Source: Coptis chinensis (Eukaryota; Streptophyta; Magnoliopsida; Ranunculales; Ranunculaceae). Taken from it: a DNA stretch of 64,000 nt. The translations under genes were made by a program, and so were the position numbers. The notes beneath the pieces were generated by a model. It was not told the origin of the DNA. It saw only the letters and a program-made list of their open reading frames with translations, and did not search any database. The stretch's first letter is position 1. Every line of letters begins with the position of its first letter. Positions 35,830-48,135 of this stretch are shown here, one piece after another. The stretch covers positions 63,415,501 to 63,479,500 of the forward strand of contig CM027381.1 in NCBI GenBank assembly GCA_015680905.1, given 5' to 3'.

Positions 35830-37332
35830 TGAGGGTGGAAATTGCTAGGAGTGATGGAGGAGATGGTGCTGGAGGAAGGGAGTTCGAATTGGTGGAGTTT
35901 AGCCCGCGTGCGCGGGTTGAATTCAGGTCTATCTAGTCACGTGCGCGAGGTGACTGTGAGGGAGACCAAGATCCGGATTTTGAGGGGGAAGAAATGTGAG
36001 GGATGGACGCATGGGTGCCCCGCGTGTGGGTTTTTGTAAACGGGTCCGTGATTTTGGGTCAGGTCCAATTTTTGGCCCAAACCTAAATGAATTCCATAAA
36101 TTCCCCTTATGTCCCGAAGTGTTCTGAAATTTCAAACGTGGAATTTCGATTCGCTTTTAACTCCAAATTGAAACAATGATATATCAAAACGATCGGCATT
36201 AAAAATGCCATTCACTGGAATATGACAAAATCACATTCAAACCTTTTTATTTATTTATTTATTATTATTATTTTTTTTAGTTTTTATTTATTTACAATTT
36301 TTATATACAAATGTATATGACGAAAGGAACGTGTCAACAACACCAGAAGTCCAAATAAAACAACACATCACAACAGCTAAACTAAGGCAACTTTTATGTC
36401 GGCTCTGGGGAGAACCCAATCTAGCCAGACTGTGGCTTAATCTTTATGTTTTGGGGGCCTAGGGTTCAGGACGGTATCATCCCTGACCAATGTGCAATGG
36501 TCTAATAATAATATTACCCTTAGTACATATGGTATAGCCTCAAACCGCCTCTTGATACAGTCACATAGAAAACCGATCGGGGTTGGCCTGGGTGGAATCC
36601 ATTGCTCGCACGAACTAGGAAATGTCTGATGTTACATATCACGACTCTCTTTGGGCACCATGCTTGGTGCTAAGGGAAAAATAAAAAAACGAGTATATAC
36701 ATGTTGAGTCTTTTTACGTCAGATCCTCAAGACGAATGTGAGTCTTTTATCGTCAGATCCTCAAGATGAATGTGAGTCTTTTAACGTCAGATCCTCAAGA
36801 CGAATGTGAGTCTTTTAACATCAAATCCTCAAGACGAATCCCAACCTGTGGGAACAACGGGACGACAACGAAGTGTATCTTGCTGAGCTGGTGTCTGATA
36901 ATAATATACCTTATACCAGCTCATCTCGGATAGAAGATCAAGACCTGGATAGAAAGGAGTTTGACAGTTCATATACCACCCCATCCTTTTCGCTCATCGC
37001 TTTCAAGCAAAAGTACTACGACCATTACCTATTCGAGATGGGTGAGATTTGCACCAAATGATGAGTTGGAGTTCGCGAGGAAGAGAATTGAAAAGGGAGG
37101 AGAAAGGAGTTGAAATTTTTGGTATCCATTATTTTCCGGAAGGCACGTTTGCTCGATTATCAGAAAACATTTATACTCAGTTTTGAAGTAGAGTTTTTGT
37201 GGACTATGGTTCCGGCGCTTGCAACCACACACTCTAGGGATTTTTGGAAAAGAAAATAGAAGAGGGCCCGGCTACCCAAATGGCGTACTTTCTCTGTTTA
37301 AACACATGGAAAGAAGTACACCATCAAATCTA
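35830..37332 (-). other. Athila spacer between pol and extra ORF a, copy 2
   Basis: Collinear with 10920-12431; holds an AT-rich tract (36240-36310) and the 34-bp tandem repeats (36705-36839). No coding frame seen. Confidence 0.7.
36705..36839. repeat. Four tandem copies of a 34-bp unit, copy 2
   Basis: Same array as 11801-11935. Here the units read ...GTCAGATCCTCAAGACGAATGT, whereas copy 1 has CGG for CAG and GGCG for GACG. Confidence 0.85.
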
Positions 37333-37572
37333 TTAGTCTATGTAGACTGGATAATTGAGAAGAGTCTCTTCGATATCTAGAGAGCGCAACTCATGATAAT
37401 GTTTAAAGCATGGGCCATTTACTTGAAATTCGCTGTCATCATTTACGTTTTTCAAAGAAATAGCCCCATAAGGGGTGACAGCAGAGATGGTGAAAGGACC
37501 AGACCATCGAGTTTTTAATTTTTCTGGAAAAATGTGTAATCTTGAGTTGTACAACAAAACTTTTTGACCCAC
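37333..37572 (-). pseudogene. Athila integrase C-terminal end (3' of nested insertion)
   Basis: Last 80 codons of pol: [20 protein letters not shown] followed by [20 protein letters not shown] (GPY/F-type module) to the stop at 37333. Separated from the rest of integrase by the element at 37573-45261, which entered within the Val-Gly codons. Confidence 0.85.
37568..37572. repeat. Left target site duplication of the Gag-only element
   Basis: CCCAC, repeated at 45262-45266; single copy in the empty site at 12665-12669. Confidence 0.93.
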
Positions 37573-38920
37573 TGTCACAGCCCGAATTTCTAAACAATTA
37601 AAAAAATGAATATTTGAAATATAAATATCTCAAACATCACTATATTCAATTGTCTAAAAACCCAGGCTATGACGGGGTGACTACTACACATGTCAAAACC
37701 TAAAACCCACATCATAAATAATCTTAACAACAAAAACTCCAAAAAGTCTCTCTTCCATTCAAAAATCATCAATATAAAATTTTAAGAATAACAGGTCCTC
37801 AACATCTTATTCTCATTCCATATGAATATGAAACTACGCTATTACATACTTCCAAAAAGAATGCACCTAAAAATATAAACTCCCGGACTGCTCCAGGCGA
37901 GAATCCAAATCACACGCCGCGGTTCCACTGCCTTCCACCTATGTTCCCAAGAACACACCCACGTTGCCAAAACAAAGCAAACATGGGTCAGCAAATTGAA
38001 TTTGCTGGTATGAGTAGACTAAACACATATAAACATTTCAAAACTTTTCTTATCCCACTAACACTTTAACTCTATCATAACCTAATCATTCACAGCTTGG
38101 AAGATGTGTAGTTCCGTCATTTCAACCGGCATAGCTTCTTCCCAAGCAAAACTTCCATTATATAACTCATTATAATAACTCGTTTTAATATCTAAACCAT
38201 TGAATTTAAAACTTACCGATATCCATTGCTGTATAAGGGTAGGACCGGCCCCCAAGACAAAAATATTATTAAGTCCTACCCTCCCCGCAAAAGAAAGTTA
38301 GCAATTTTATATAATATGTGCGATATCCTATAGGTATTCCAATGCAAGCCCAAATACACTCGTTAATCAAATCAATTTCTCTTATCAATTAATCAAATTC
38401 TTTTCTTATACACATATTTCACAACCTATGTACCTTAGGTCATTCCCCCACATTCAAGGAATACCCAACCTTACATTCCCCGTACACTCAAGGAATACAA
38501 CTAACCCGCAAGGCGAATACCTTAGTTCCTCTCTAAGGTAGTCCAAACAATCTGGTCATTCATGGCACATTCAATGAATACCCGGGTCATTCATGGCACA
38601 TTCAATGAATACCCCTATATAACGCTAACGGGCCATTTATGACACATTCAATAAATGCCCACCTAACATATGACATCAACAGTCATAAAACTCAATTCTA
38701 AGACTTGAGGCGTGGAGAGTTCTCAAAGAGGGGTAATTTTATTTACGCATTATTGAACTTTATTTCATGTATTATTATTTCAGAGAACGACAGAATATCT
38801 TGATTCACGTATTTTTTTTTTGTTTACGCGTTATTAATTTCATGAATGTCTAAGTGTCATAACGTTGTATATCATAAAATAATTGCACAATCACATATTA
38901 GTTAATACACGCATACACGA

Positions 38921-38927
38921 TATATAG
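38921..38927 (-). promoter_or_regulatory. TATA-like site in the LTR of the Gag-only element
   Basis: Sense strand CTATATATCG, about 80 bases downstream of the W-box array in transcription direction. Candidate core promoter. Confidence 0.35.
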
Positions 38928-39006
38928 AAAGGTCTTAGCCTAAAGCCAAGCACGCGTTAATAGTCCTAGACTTATCCTCTTAGACCGAATCATAATTTTA
39001 TGAAAA

Positions 39007-39092
39007 GTCAAATTTTCAGGTCAATCGGGTCAAAGTCAACCCCGTCAAAGTCAAAGTCAACTATGGTCAAAGTCAAAGTCAACTCTGGTCAA
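39007..39092 (-). promoter_or_regulatory. W-box (TTGAC) array in the 3' LTR
   Basis: Eleven TTGAC cores in about 86 bases on the sense strand (plus-strand GTCAA at 39007, 39020, 39029, 39035, 39044, 39050, 39056, 39066, 39072, 39078, 39088); ten fit TTGAC(C/T), the WRKY factor site. The equivalent tract in the 5' LTR (43918-44005) has nine. Confidence 0.6.
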
Positions 39093-40334
39093 CCCGCCTA
39101 AACTCCAAAAACCAAAAGCCCAAAACCTAAGGCCCATAGTCTAATCTAAAAGTCAAATTTTAAAATCCAAAACCAATAAGAGAATAGCCCACGATTTTGG
39201 CCCAAGCCCAAAATCGTTTTGGGTAATTGTTCATCTCCTTCTTCAAACCAAACTTCCTCCACCACCGACCACCACACAGCCACCACCGCCACCCATCAAA
39301 AACAAACCCAGCGGTTTGGTTCCTCACAAAACCCCACCTATCTATACTAACAAATCTCAATTCCCTTATCATGATGAAAACTTCGTGATTGACGCCATTA
39401 ATGGTTGTTCGAAGCTCCCACCACCACCATTCGCAGCCCTCACACACCACACATTAGCCAACAAACATAACCTAACCCATAACCACCATTCATAACATTT
39501 AAAGATTCAAAATCTTTAACAAGACCCGATTTCTATGGCTGCCGCCTCCATTAACCACCGTCCGGCGCTTCACAAGATTCCAAACAAACAAACCACCAAC
39601 CTCTACCCATCACTCGATATCAACTTTAGCCACCCCTTCAACCAACCAAAAAGGGTTGGTTCTCACAACCAAACAACCGGCGATTATAAAAAAAAATGTG
39701 GAAAACTCAATCACTATAATCTAACAATTTTCGACAAATGTAATCATGTGATTAGAGTTAATACTTGAATTATAAACACGCTTTGTTCAATTAAGTTTGT
39801 TTACAAAATTGATTTCGACAAATTTTTCTGTTGTTCAAACACTTCGTATGACATATATAACAGACAAGTTATAGAGCATGCATAAAACGGCCATGAAACC
39901 AGAAGATGACGGAAGTTTATAAAATTTAGAAAGACAATAGTAACGAAGAAAATCCATGAGTTAAACAAAAAATATCTACTCACCGTTAAAATCGAATGAC
40001 TGAAATCGAAACCCCGCTCGTCTCCCATCATCCACGCGAACCGATTATCTTCCTCGCTCAAAACTCCTGTTTTTCTCTCAAGTAAAAACTCTCACTTTTT
40101 AACAAAACTCGTTTGTTTTTCTCAAAAACTCTACGTGAGAAACCCTTTTTTCCAGTTTTTCAAACCTCTCCGAAAAACCGGTTTTAAACCTATCTACTTA
40201 CTTACGGGCTTTTATCCTATCTACTTTACTTACGGGCTTTTTTTTTCTAACAACTGGATATCCTATTTCTCAGATTCTATTTACATTATTATTATTATTA
40301 GGAAAATAAACGAAATAAAATACGGGGTGTTATA

Positions 40335-41410
40335 ATATACACACCTTAAAAGGATCTCGTCCGAGATTTCAAGGTAGAGTGTAGATTAACCAAACAACAA
40401 GACAACAACCAATAAGAAGAGACATATGTGTATACGCAAGTATACACACCTTAAAAAGGAATACACATAATTAGTTTCTTCAATTGCCAACACTTAATTA
40501 AAACCATTATTTCTCAATTTAGCAAAACTCATATTCTTCAAGTTAAGTCATACTAAGAAGGCAATGTAGTTCCTCTCACACCGAGGCAATCAGTTCCTCT
40601 CTTAGTATTTCCCAACTAGTCCAAGTTGCTTCCACATTTAATATACATTTAATAATTTCATTTCCCAACAATCTTCCCAGTCAAATCTTTTCACTAAAAA
40701 AAAAACTCACAAATTCCCTCCACCATCTTGGTGTTTACACATATATCAACATTTCTCTCAGTGTCTCACAAACACCACATGTTTGAAGATAAAAATAAAA
40801 CGTATAGACTGATTCATATTATCAACGGCCTATACTATGTCCACCATCACATAGGATCAAACACCTACAATGTGATGCATGCATACTGGCTCACACACCA
40901 ACGATATGCAAGTATACACTGGTTCACACACCAACGATGCATACTAACTCTCTACCATCACATAGGATCAAACACCAACGATGTATGGTATGCATACTGG
41001 CTCACACACCAACGATATGCAAGTATACACTGGTTCACACACCAACGATGCATACTAAGAGATGTTATGTATATTGGATCACACACCAACGATATACATA
41101 ACTTGGACAATATCAAATATTTCAAATCCAACCTTTATCAAAAGGGTTTCCTTATTCCTTGGATAATTCCAATTTACTCAAATATGAAATTTTAAAATAC
41201 CAATTTCTTATTTAACCAATACTTACTTAAAATCGAAACTCTGTTATGAAAACAACACTATAACATGCTGAACAATTTCAATTATAAATTTCATAAGAAA
41301 CTAACTATTAAAACAACCAGCATTTTATTTTCATAATCATACGATACTTGCTTACATGCTAAGTACCAATAAAGGAAACTAGCAAACAACAAATTCAAAC
41401 ATACCTAACA
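40335..41410 (-). other. Internal non-coding region with minisatellite, Gag-only element
   Basis: Between the Gag stop and the 3' LTR. At about 40845-41100 the 14-mer CACACACCAACGAT or close variants recur seven times, separated by ATATGCAAGTATACACTGGT-like spacers. The polypurine tract next to the LTR is poor (AAGGTGTGTATAT). An open plus-strand frame of 155 codons here only translates the repeats. Confidence 0.75.
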
Positions 41411-42352
41411 TTAACCAGTGCAGTTCTTCCCATAGTGTCCCAACTGTCCACATTTATAACACTTGCCTACTAGTTCATTTGGTTTAGAACATCTTCGAAT
41501 AGTATGTCCAACCTCCCCGCAGTTCAAACAATTACCATCAAATCTCTTTAGCGAAGCACTCGCGTCATTATCCACATGCTTACTTGTTTGCCTATTATAT
41601 GGGTGATGCTGACTTTTTCTCTGCCCTTGACGTGGCTGACTAGAAATAAGGTGTAAGCTGGCTTGTTTTGGGGCATTCTCTTTAATCTTCTCATCTCTGG
41701 GTTTATTATCCAATTGTTCATATCTTAATGCCAAATCTAACACGCGATCGAAAGTTTCTGAATCAAAGGGTATCAAATAACTCGATAGACATGGCTCTAG
41801 TCCACGGATGAACTTCTGGTTCTTCTTTACTTGGGTATCCACTAGATAGGGAGCATACCTCGATAGTTCATTGAACTTAGTCACATACTCTGTAACAGTT
41901 TTCCCTCCTTGGGTCAGATGAAAGAATTCCTCAATTAATTGCTCTTTAATAGCATTAGGAACAAACCTTCCCTCAAATCTTACTTGGAAATCCTCCCAAG
42001 TCATATTTCCCACATCCACATTATCCTTGATAGACCTCCACCAAAATAAAGCTGACCCCTCCAACTGGTGAGAAGCCAACTCCTGCTTCTGCACCTCAGT
42101 GAGTTGCATCTTAGCAAACACGGACTCACCACACATAGTAACCCATTTCTCAGCATCAATGACCCCTTTCTCTCCCTTGAACTTCTAGCCTCCTAAAGTT
42201 ATAAAATCTTTGTTTCTCCTAGCAAAAGGATCTCCTAGATTAGCATGTTGACCCCTCTGAATAGTTTGCACCAACTGAGTTAATATCGATCCCAAATCAG
42301 CAGATATGGTATTACTTCCAGTACCAGTAACGTCATTGCCATCTCCAGCCAT
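41411..42352 (-). pseudogene. Gag of the TR-GAG-like element (one in-frame stop)
   Basis: ATG at 42352 (MAGDGNDVTGTGSNTISADL) and TAA at 41411, 313 codons. One TAG at 42185-42187 (codon 56) is the only break. Domains: retrotransposon Gag core with LEGSALFWWRSIKDN and FVPNAIKEQLIEEFFHLTQG, then KFIRGLEPCLSSYLIPFDSE, a basic linker, and two CCHC knuckles, CLNCGEVGHTIRRC and CYKCGQLGHYGKNC. Gag would bind the element RNA and form the particle. No protease or RT follows the stop codon: the next 1.08 kb is repeats and then the LTR. The stop could be a real mutation of a Gln codon or read-through site; the rest of the frame is clean. Confidence 0.88.
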
Positions 42353-42464
42353 CACCTTAAAACAAAACGGACTTCTATTAGTACTCCAAACATCTTAAAC
42401 TCAAACACACCCAATCACCACATTCCGAGGATCACCTAGACCTTCCAAATCTAGGCTAACCTAA

Positions 42465-42476
42465 GCTCTGATACCA
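42465..42476 (-). promoter_or_regulatory. Primer binding site (initiator tRNA-Met), Gag-only element
   Basis: Sense strand TGGTATCAGAGC just inside the 5' LTR end, matching the 3' end of plant initiator tRNA-Met. Confidence 0.85.
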
Positions 42477-42479
42477 AAA

Positions 42480-45261
42480 TGTCACAGCCCGAATTTCTAA
42501 ACAATTAAAAAAATGAATATTTGAAATATAAATATCTCAAACATCACTATATTCAATTGTCTAAAAACCCAGGCTATGACGGGGTGACTACTACACATGT
42601 CAAAACCTAAAACCCACATCATAAATAATCTTAACAACAAAAACTCCAAAAAGTCTCTCTTCCATTCAAAAATCATCAATATAAAATTTTAAGAATAACA
42701 GGTCCTCAACATCTTATTCTCATTCCATATGAATATGAAACTACGCTATTACATACTTCCAAAAAGAACAGACCTAAAAATATAAACTCCCAGACTGCTC
42801 CAGGCGAGAATCCAAATCACACGCCGCGGTTCCACTGCCTTCCACCTATGTTCCCAAGAACACACCCACGTTGCCAAAACAAAGCAAACATGGGTCAGCA
42901 AATTGAATTTGCTGGTATGAGTAGACTAAACACATATAAACATTTCAAAACTTTTCTTATCCCACTAACACTTTAACTCTATCATAACCTAATCATTCAC
43001 AGCTTGGAAGACAGGTAGTTCCGTCATTTCAACCGGCATAGCTTCTTCCCAAGCAAAACTTCCATTATATAACTCATTATAATAACTCGTTTTAATATCT
43101 AAACCATTGAATTTAAAACTTACCGATATCCATTGTATAAAGGGTAGGACCGGCGTCCTGCAAAAAATATTATTAAGTCCTACCCTCCCCGCAAAAAGAA
43201 AGTTAGCAATTTTATATAATATGTGCAGATATCCTATAGGTATTCCAATGCAAGCCCAAATACACTCGCATAATCAAATCAATTTCTCTTATCAATTAAT
43301 CAAATTCTTTTCTTATACACATATTTCACAACCTATGTACCTTAGGTCATTCCCGCCACATTCAAGGAATACCCAACCTTACATTCCCGTACACTCAAGG
43401 AATACAACTAACCCGCAAGGCGAATACCTTAGTTCCTCTCTAAGGTAGTCCAAACAATCTGGTCATTCATGGCACATTCAATGAATACCCGGGTCATTCA
43501 TGGCACATTCAATGAATACCCCTATATAACGCTAACGGGCCATTTATGACACATTCAATAAATGCCCACCTAACATATGACATCAACAGTCATAAAACTC
43601 AATTCTAAGACTTGAGGCGTGGAGAGTTCTCAAAGAGGGGTAATTTTATTTACGCATTATTGAACTTTTATTTCATGTATTATTATTTCCGTAGAATCCA
43701 TGAATATCTTGATTCAATTTTTTTTTGTTTACGCGTTATTAATTTCATGAATGTCTAAGTGTCATAACGTTGTATATCATAAAATACCTTGCACAATCAC
43801 ATATTAGTTAATACACGCATAATACATACACGATATATAGAAAGGTCTTAGCCTAAAGCCAAGCACGTTAATAGTCCTAGACTTATCCTCTTAGACCGAA
43901 TCATAATTTTATGAAAAGTCAAATTTTCGGGTCAACTCGGTCGAAATCAACCACGGTCAAAGTCAAAGTCAACTATGGTCAAAGTCAACGGTCAACTCGG
44001 GTCAACCCGGCCTAAACTCCAAAACCCAAAAGCCCAAATCCTAAGGCCCATAGTCTAATCTAAAAGTCAAATTTTAAAATCCAAAACCAATAAGAGAATA
44101 GCCCACGATTTTGGCCCAAGCCCAAAATCGTTTTTAATCTTTTTCATCTCCTTCTTCAAACCAAACTTCCTCCACCACCGACCACCACACAGCCACCACC
44201 GCCACCCATCAATAAAAAACAAACCCAAATGGTTTGGTTCCTCACAAAAAAACCCCACCTATCTATACTAACAAATCTCAATTCCCTTTATCATGATGAA
44301 AACTTCGTGATTGACGCCATTAATGGGTTTGGTTGAAGCTCCCACCACCACCATTCGCAGCCCTCACACACACTACATTAGCCAACAAACATAACCTAAC
44401 CCATAACCACCACATCATAACATTTAAGGATTCAAAATCTTTAATTGATCGATTTCTATGGCTGCGCCTCCATTAACCACCGTCCAATCAAAAGCTTCCA
44501 CGATTATCCCAACAAACCACCAACCTCTACCCATCACTTTCGATATCAACTTTACCACCCCTTCAACCAACCAAAAGGGTTGGTTCTCACAACCAAAAAC
44601 CGGCAAGATAAAAAAAAATGTGGAAAACTCAATCACTATAATCTAACAATTTTCGGCAAGTATGTAATCATGTGATTAGAGTTAATACTTGAATAATTAT
44701 AAACACGCTTTGTATTCAATCAATGTGCAAACAAATTGATTTCGCAAATTTTTCTCGTTGTTCAAACACTAGCGTAGACATATCGCGCAACAAGTTATAG
44801 AGCATGCATAAAACGACCGTAACCCCAGATGACGGAAGTTTATAAAATTTAGAAAGACAATAGTAACGAAGAAAATCCATGAGTTAAACAAAATATCTAC
44901 TCACCGTTAAAAAATCGAATGCGACTGAAATCGAAACCCCGCCGCCTCATCGTCACGCCGAACCGATTATCTTCCTCGCTCAAAACTCCTGTTTTCTCTC
45001 AAGAAAACTCTCACTTTTTAACAAAACTCTCGCTTTTGTTTTTCTCAAAAACTCTACGTGAGAAACCCCTATTTTCCAGGTTTTTCAAACCTCTCCGAAA
45101 ACCCGGGTTTTAAACCTATCTACTTACTTGTTTACGGCTTTTATCCTATCTACTTACTTACGGGCTTTTTTTTTCTAACAACTGGATATCCTATTTCTGT
45201 ATTCTATTTACATTATTATTATTATTAGGAAAATAAACGAAATAAAATACGGGGTGTTATA
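42480..45261 (-). repeat. 5' LTR of the Gag-only element
   Basis: 2782 bp, collinear with 37573-40334. Differences are small indels and substitutions, many in CAG/CCG/CTG words. Carries its own W-box-rich tract at 43918-44005. Confidence 0.92.
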
Positions 45262-46192
45262 CCCACTTTGAAATCTTTTCTCAATATGTGCTTGTCATGC
45301 ACTTTTTTCATGTTGGCTTTATAGGATTTCGAGAGATCATAGGCATCACTCCGAATTTCCTCAAGCTCACTGAAATCAATTTTTCTCTTGGCCCCTTCGC
45401 CGCGTTGTATTATAATTGAGGCTTTTGATGGCCCATAGAGCACGGTGCTCAAGTTCAACCGGCAGATGACAAGGTTTTCCAAAAACGAAGCAATAAGGAG
45501 ACATCCCTATAGGTGTCTTAAAAGTTGTTCTGTATGCCCACAAGACATCAGATAATCATAGAGACCAGTCTTTTCTAGATATATTGACAGTTTTTTCCAA
45601 AATAGATTTGATCTCTCTATTAGAGACTTCTACTTGACCACTGGTTTGAGGATGATACGAGTTGCCACTTTGTCGCGTGACTCCATATTTTTTACTAAAG
45701 ATTCAAAAATTTTATTGCAGAAATGTTTTCCCCCATCACTAATTATAGCTTTTGGAACACCAAATCGAGAGAAAATATTTTCTTTTACGAACAAAACGAC
45801 CATTTTTTTATCATTAGCACGACATGCCAATGTCTCAATCCATTTTGACACATAGTCAACTGCTACTAGTATGTATAGGAAGCCATGTGAATTTGGAAAT
45901 GGACCCATGAAGTCGATGCCCCATACATCAAAGATTTCCACAATTAAAATGGGATTTAAGGGCATCATATTGTGTTGAGTAATCGTCCTAGTCTGGCGGG
46001 CAAATGATTGCATGCTTTGCAATGCTCATGTGCATCTCTAAACAGTGTTGGCCAATAGAATCCACATTGTAGGACTTTGGCCGCAGTTTTCTTTACCACT
46101 AAAATGACCACCACAAGATTGTTCATGACGAAGGATAACACATCATTGTGTTCCCGGTCGGGAATGCAACGACGGATTAGTTGGTCGAACAA
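45262..46192 (-). pseudogene. Athila integrase, copy 2 (zinc region and catalytic core)
   Basis: Minus strand from the zinc region ([20 protein letters not shown]) through [16 protein letters not shown] and [20 protein letters not shown] (first two catalytic Asp), broken near 45630, then the stretch with [25 protein letters not shown] text ending at the nested element (45261). Integrase would insert the cDNA. The remaining C-terminus is at 37333-37572. Confidence 0.82.
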
Positions 46193-46229
46193 TACTTGAA
46201 GAGGGTAGGGATCATCCCGAAATAAAATT

Positions 46230-47690
46230 TCACAAAGGATAAGAACTTTTTCCGGTCATTCTGAGACCAAGATGAAGGGACTTCTTCGTAACTAAGTAAT
46301 TTATTATGACAAATAAGTACCAAAGGGGACGAAAAATATAGTACAAGTGTTCATCCGAAAAAGGAATCACGCAGATAGGTTCGGTATCGAAGATCAACAT
46401 CAATCGACAAGTCGATAAATAATCTGCAACCACATTTTCGCAACCTTTTTTATCTCTAATTTCTAGAGTAAACTCTTGCAAAAGGAGAATCCATCGGATC
46501 AACCTTTGTTTTGCATCTTTTTTCGCTAATAGATAACGAAGTGTCACATGGTCAGTGTAGACAATAGTTGGAGAACCGACTAGGTAAGGACGAAACTTAT
46601 CCAAAGCATATACAATGGCGAGAAACTCTTTCTCAGTGGTGGTATAGTTACGTTGAGCTTCATTAAGGATTTTACTCGCATAGTAAATGACAACTGGCTT
46701 ATCTTCTCGGCGTTGCCCTAGTACAAACGACTCAATAGCATAGTTAATTTCGCGTCACACATTAATTCAAAAGGTTTAGACCAATCGGTGGTTGAATTAT
46801 GGGAGCGATGAGTTAATGCGGTTTTAAAATCTCAAAGGCCTGTTTTGCAATTGAAAACCGGCAAAAACGGCATCTTTAAGTAGGAGATTGGTTAAAGATC
46901 GAGCAACCCTTGAGAAATCTTGAATAAATCTCCTATAGAAACCTGCGTGTCCTAAGAATGCGCAAATGTCTCGAACTGATTTTGGTATAGGAAGTGAAGC
47001 AATTTTTTCTATCTTAGTTTTGTCGACTTCGATTCCGTCCTTTGAAACGATATGTCCTAAAACTATTCCTTTTGTAACCATGAAATGACATTTTTCCCAA
47101 TTGAGAACCAGGTTTTTCTCTTCACAACGTGTAAAAACCTTTTCAAGATTTGATAGACAACTATCGAAAGAATCTCTATATATTGAGAAGTCGTCCATGA
47201 ATACTTCCATAAAACGTTCAACCATATCACTGAAAATGTGAAGCATGCAGCGTTGGAAAGTACCAGGTGCATTGCAAAGGTCGAAAGGCATTCGTCTATA
47301 TGCAAATGTACCAAATGGACACGTGAACGTGGTCTTTTCTTGATCAGCAGGGTCTATGACTATCTGAAAATAACCTGAATAACCATCAAGAAAATAGTAA
47401 TATGCATGACTGGCTAAGCGTTCGAGCATCTGATCGATGAATGGAAGTGGAAAGTGATCCTTACGAGTGACAGCATTAAGTTTGCGATAGTCAATGCATA
47501 TTTGCCATTTTACTGGGATACGAGCAAAAATGCATTCATCTTTATCATTTCGCACAACTGTACTGCCAGATTTCTTGGGAACAACGTGTATTGGACTCAC
47601 CCAAACACTATCAGAGATAGGTTAAATAATACCCGCATCGAGTAATTTTAAAACTTCTTCTCGTACCACATCTTTCATGGTAGGGTTTAG
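46230..47690 (-). pseudogene. Athila reverse transcriptase and RNase H, copy 2
   Basis: RT frame 47600-46824 is open for 258 codons: SPIHVVPKKSGSTVV, CIDYRKLNAVTRKDHFPLPF, DGYSGYFQI, FGTFAYRRMPFDLCNAPGTF and the catalytic FMDDFSIY. RNase H/tether follows ([18 protein letters not shown], 46604-46230) after a frame break near 46800. Both enzymes would copy the element RNA. Wording fits Athila. The duplication breakpoint partner (47689) lies just upstream of the RT core. Confidence 0.88.
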
Positions 47691-48135
47691 GCGACGTTAT
47701 GTTCACGCCGACGCCTTAGCATTTTCTTCAAGGTGTATCGATGGGTGCACACAAGGTTCAATGCCTTTAATGTCATCGAGGGACCATCCAATAGCGAACG
47801 ATGTTGTTGAATGACATTAATTAATCGAGCTTCCCGATCGTCGATCCAATTGTGAAGAAATGATAACTGGGTGACGACCATTTGGATCAAGCTGTACGTA
47901 TTTTAATTCCGAAGGAAGAGGTTTTAAATCAGGGGTGGGCGGAGTGGGTATTAAAGATTCTTGAGGAAAGTCATCATCCATGCAAGTAAAAGCATTGATG
48001 TTCATCCAAGTTCTTGGACATCACAGTCGTAGGGTAAAATAATGGTATTGACTCTAATAACTTATTTACTTCCTGTGTATAATCATCGTCCTCAAACTCG
48101 GATTCGCTAAAGGAAAGAAATTGGTACACTTCATC

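Larger units (their letters stand above)
37573..40334 (-). repeat. 3' LTR of the Gag-only element
   Basis: 2762 bp; partner of 42480-45261. Contains three imperfect repeats of a 30-bp word around GGCACATTCAATGAATACCC (38550-38660), a W-box-rich tract (39007-39092) and a TATA-like site at 38921-38927. Confidence 0.92.
37573..45261 (-). mobile_element. Non-autonomous Gag-only LTR retrotransposon (TR-GAG-like), 7689 bp
   Basis: Two very similar long LTRs (37573-40334 and 42480-45261) enclose only 2145 bp. On the minus strand the LTR starts TATAACACCCCG and ends GGCTGTGACA. The internal part has an initiator-tRNA-Met primer site, a Gag gene with two zinc knuckles, and a minisatellite; there is no protease, RT or integrase. 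Five-base target duplication CCCAC and an empty allele at 12665-12669 prove recent-type retrotransposition. The LTR ends and primer site resemble Ty3/gypsy chromovirus (Tekay/Del-like) elements, so an autonomous Tekay-like partner probably supplies the enzymes. That pairing is inference. Confidence 0.9.

Noticed and set aside
39535..39768. Plus-strand frame of 77 codons inside the LTR
   Set aside because: Poorly kept in the partner LTR (44458-44646 reads differently) and no recognisable protein; likely chance.
40728..41195. 155-codon plus-strand open frame rich in His, Tyr and Trp
   Set aside because: It only translates the CACACACCAACGAT minisatellite and lies antisense to the Gag-only element.
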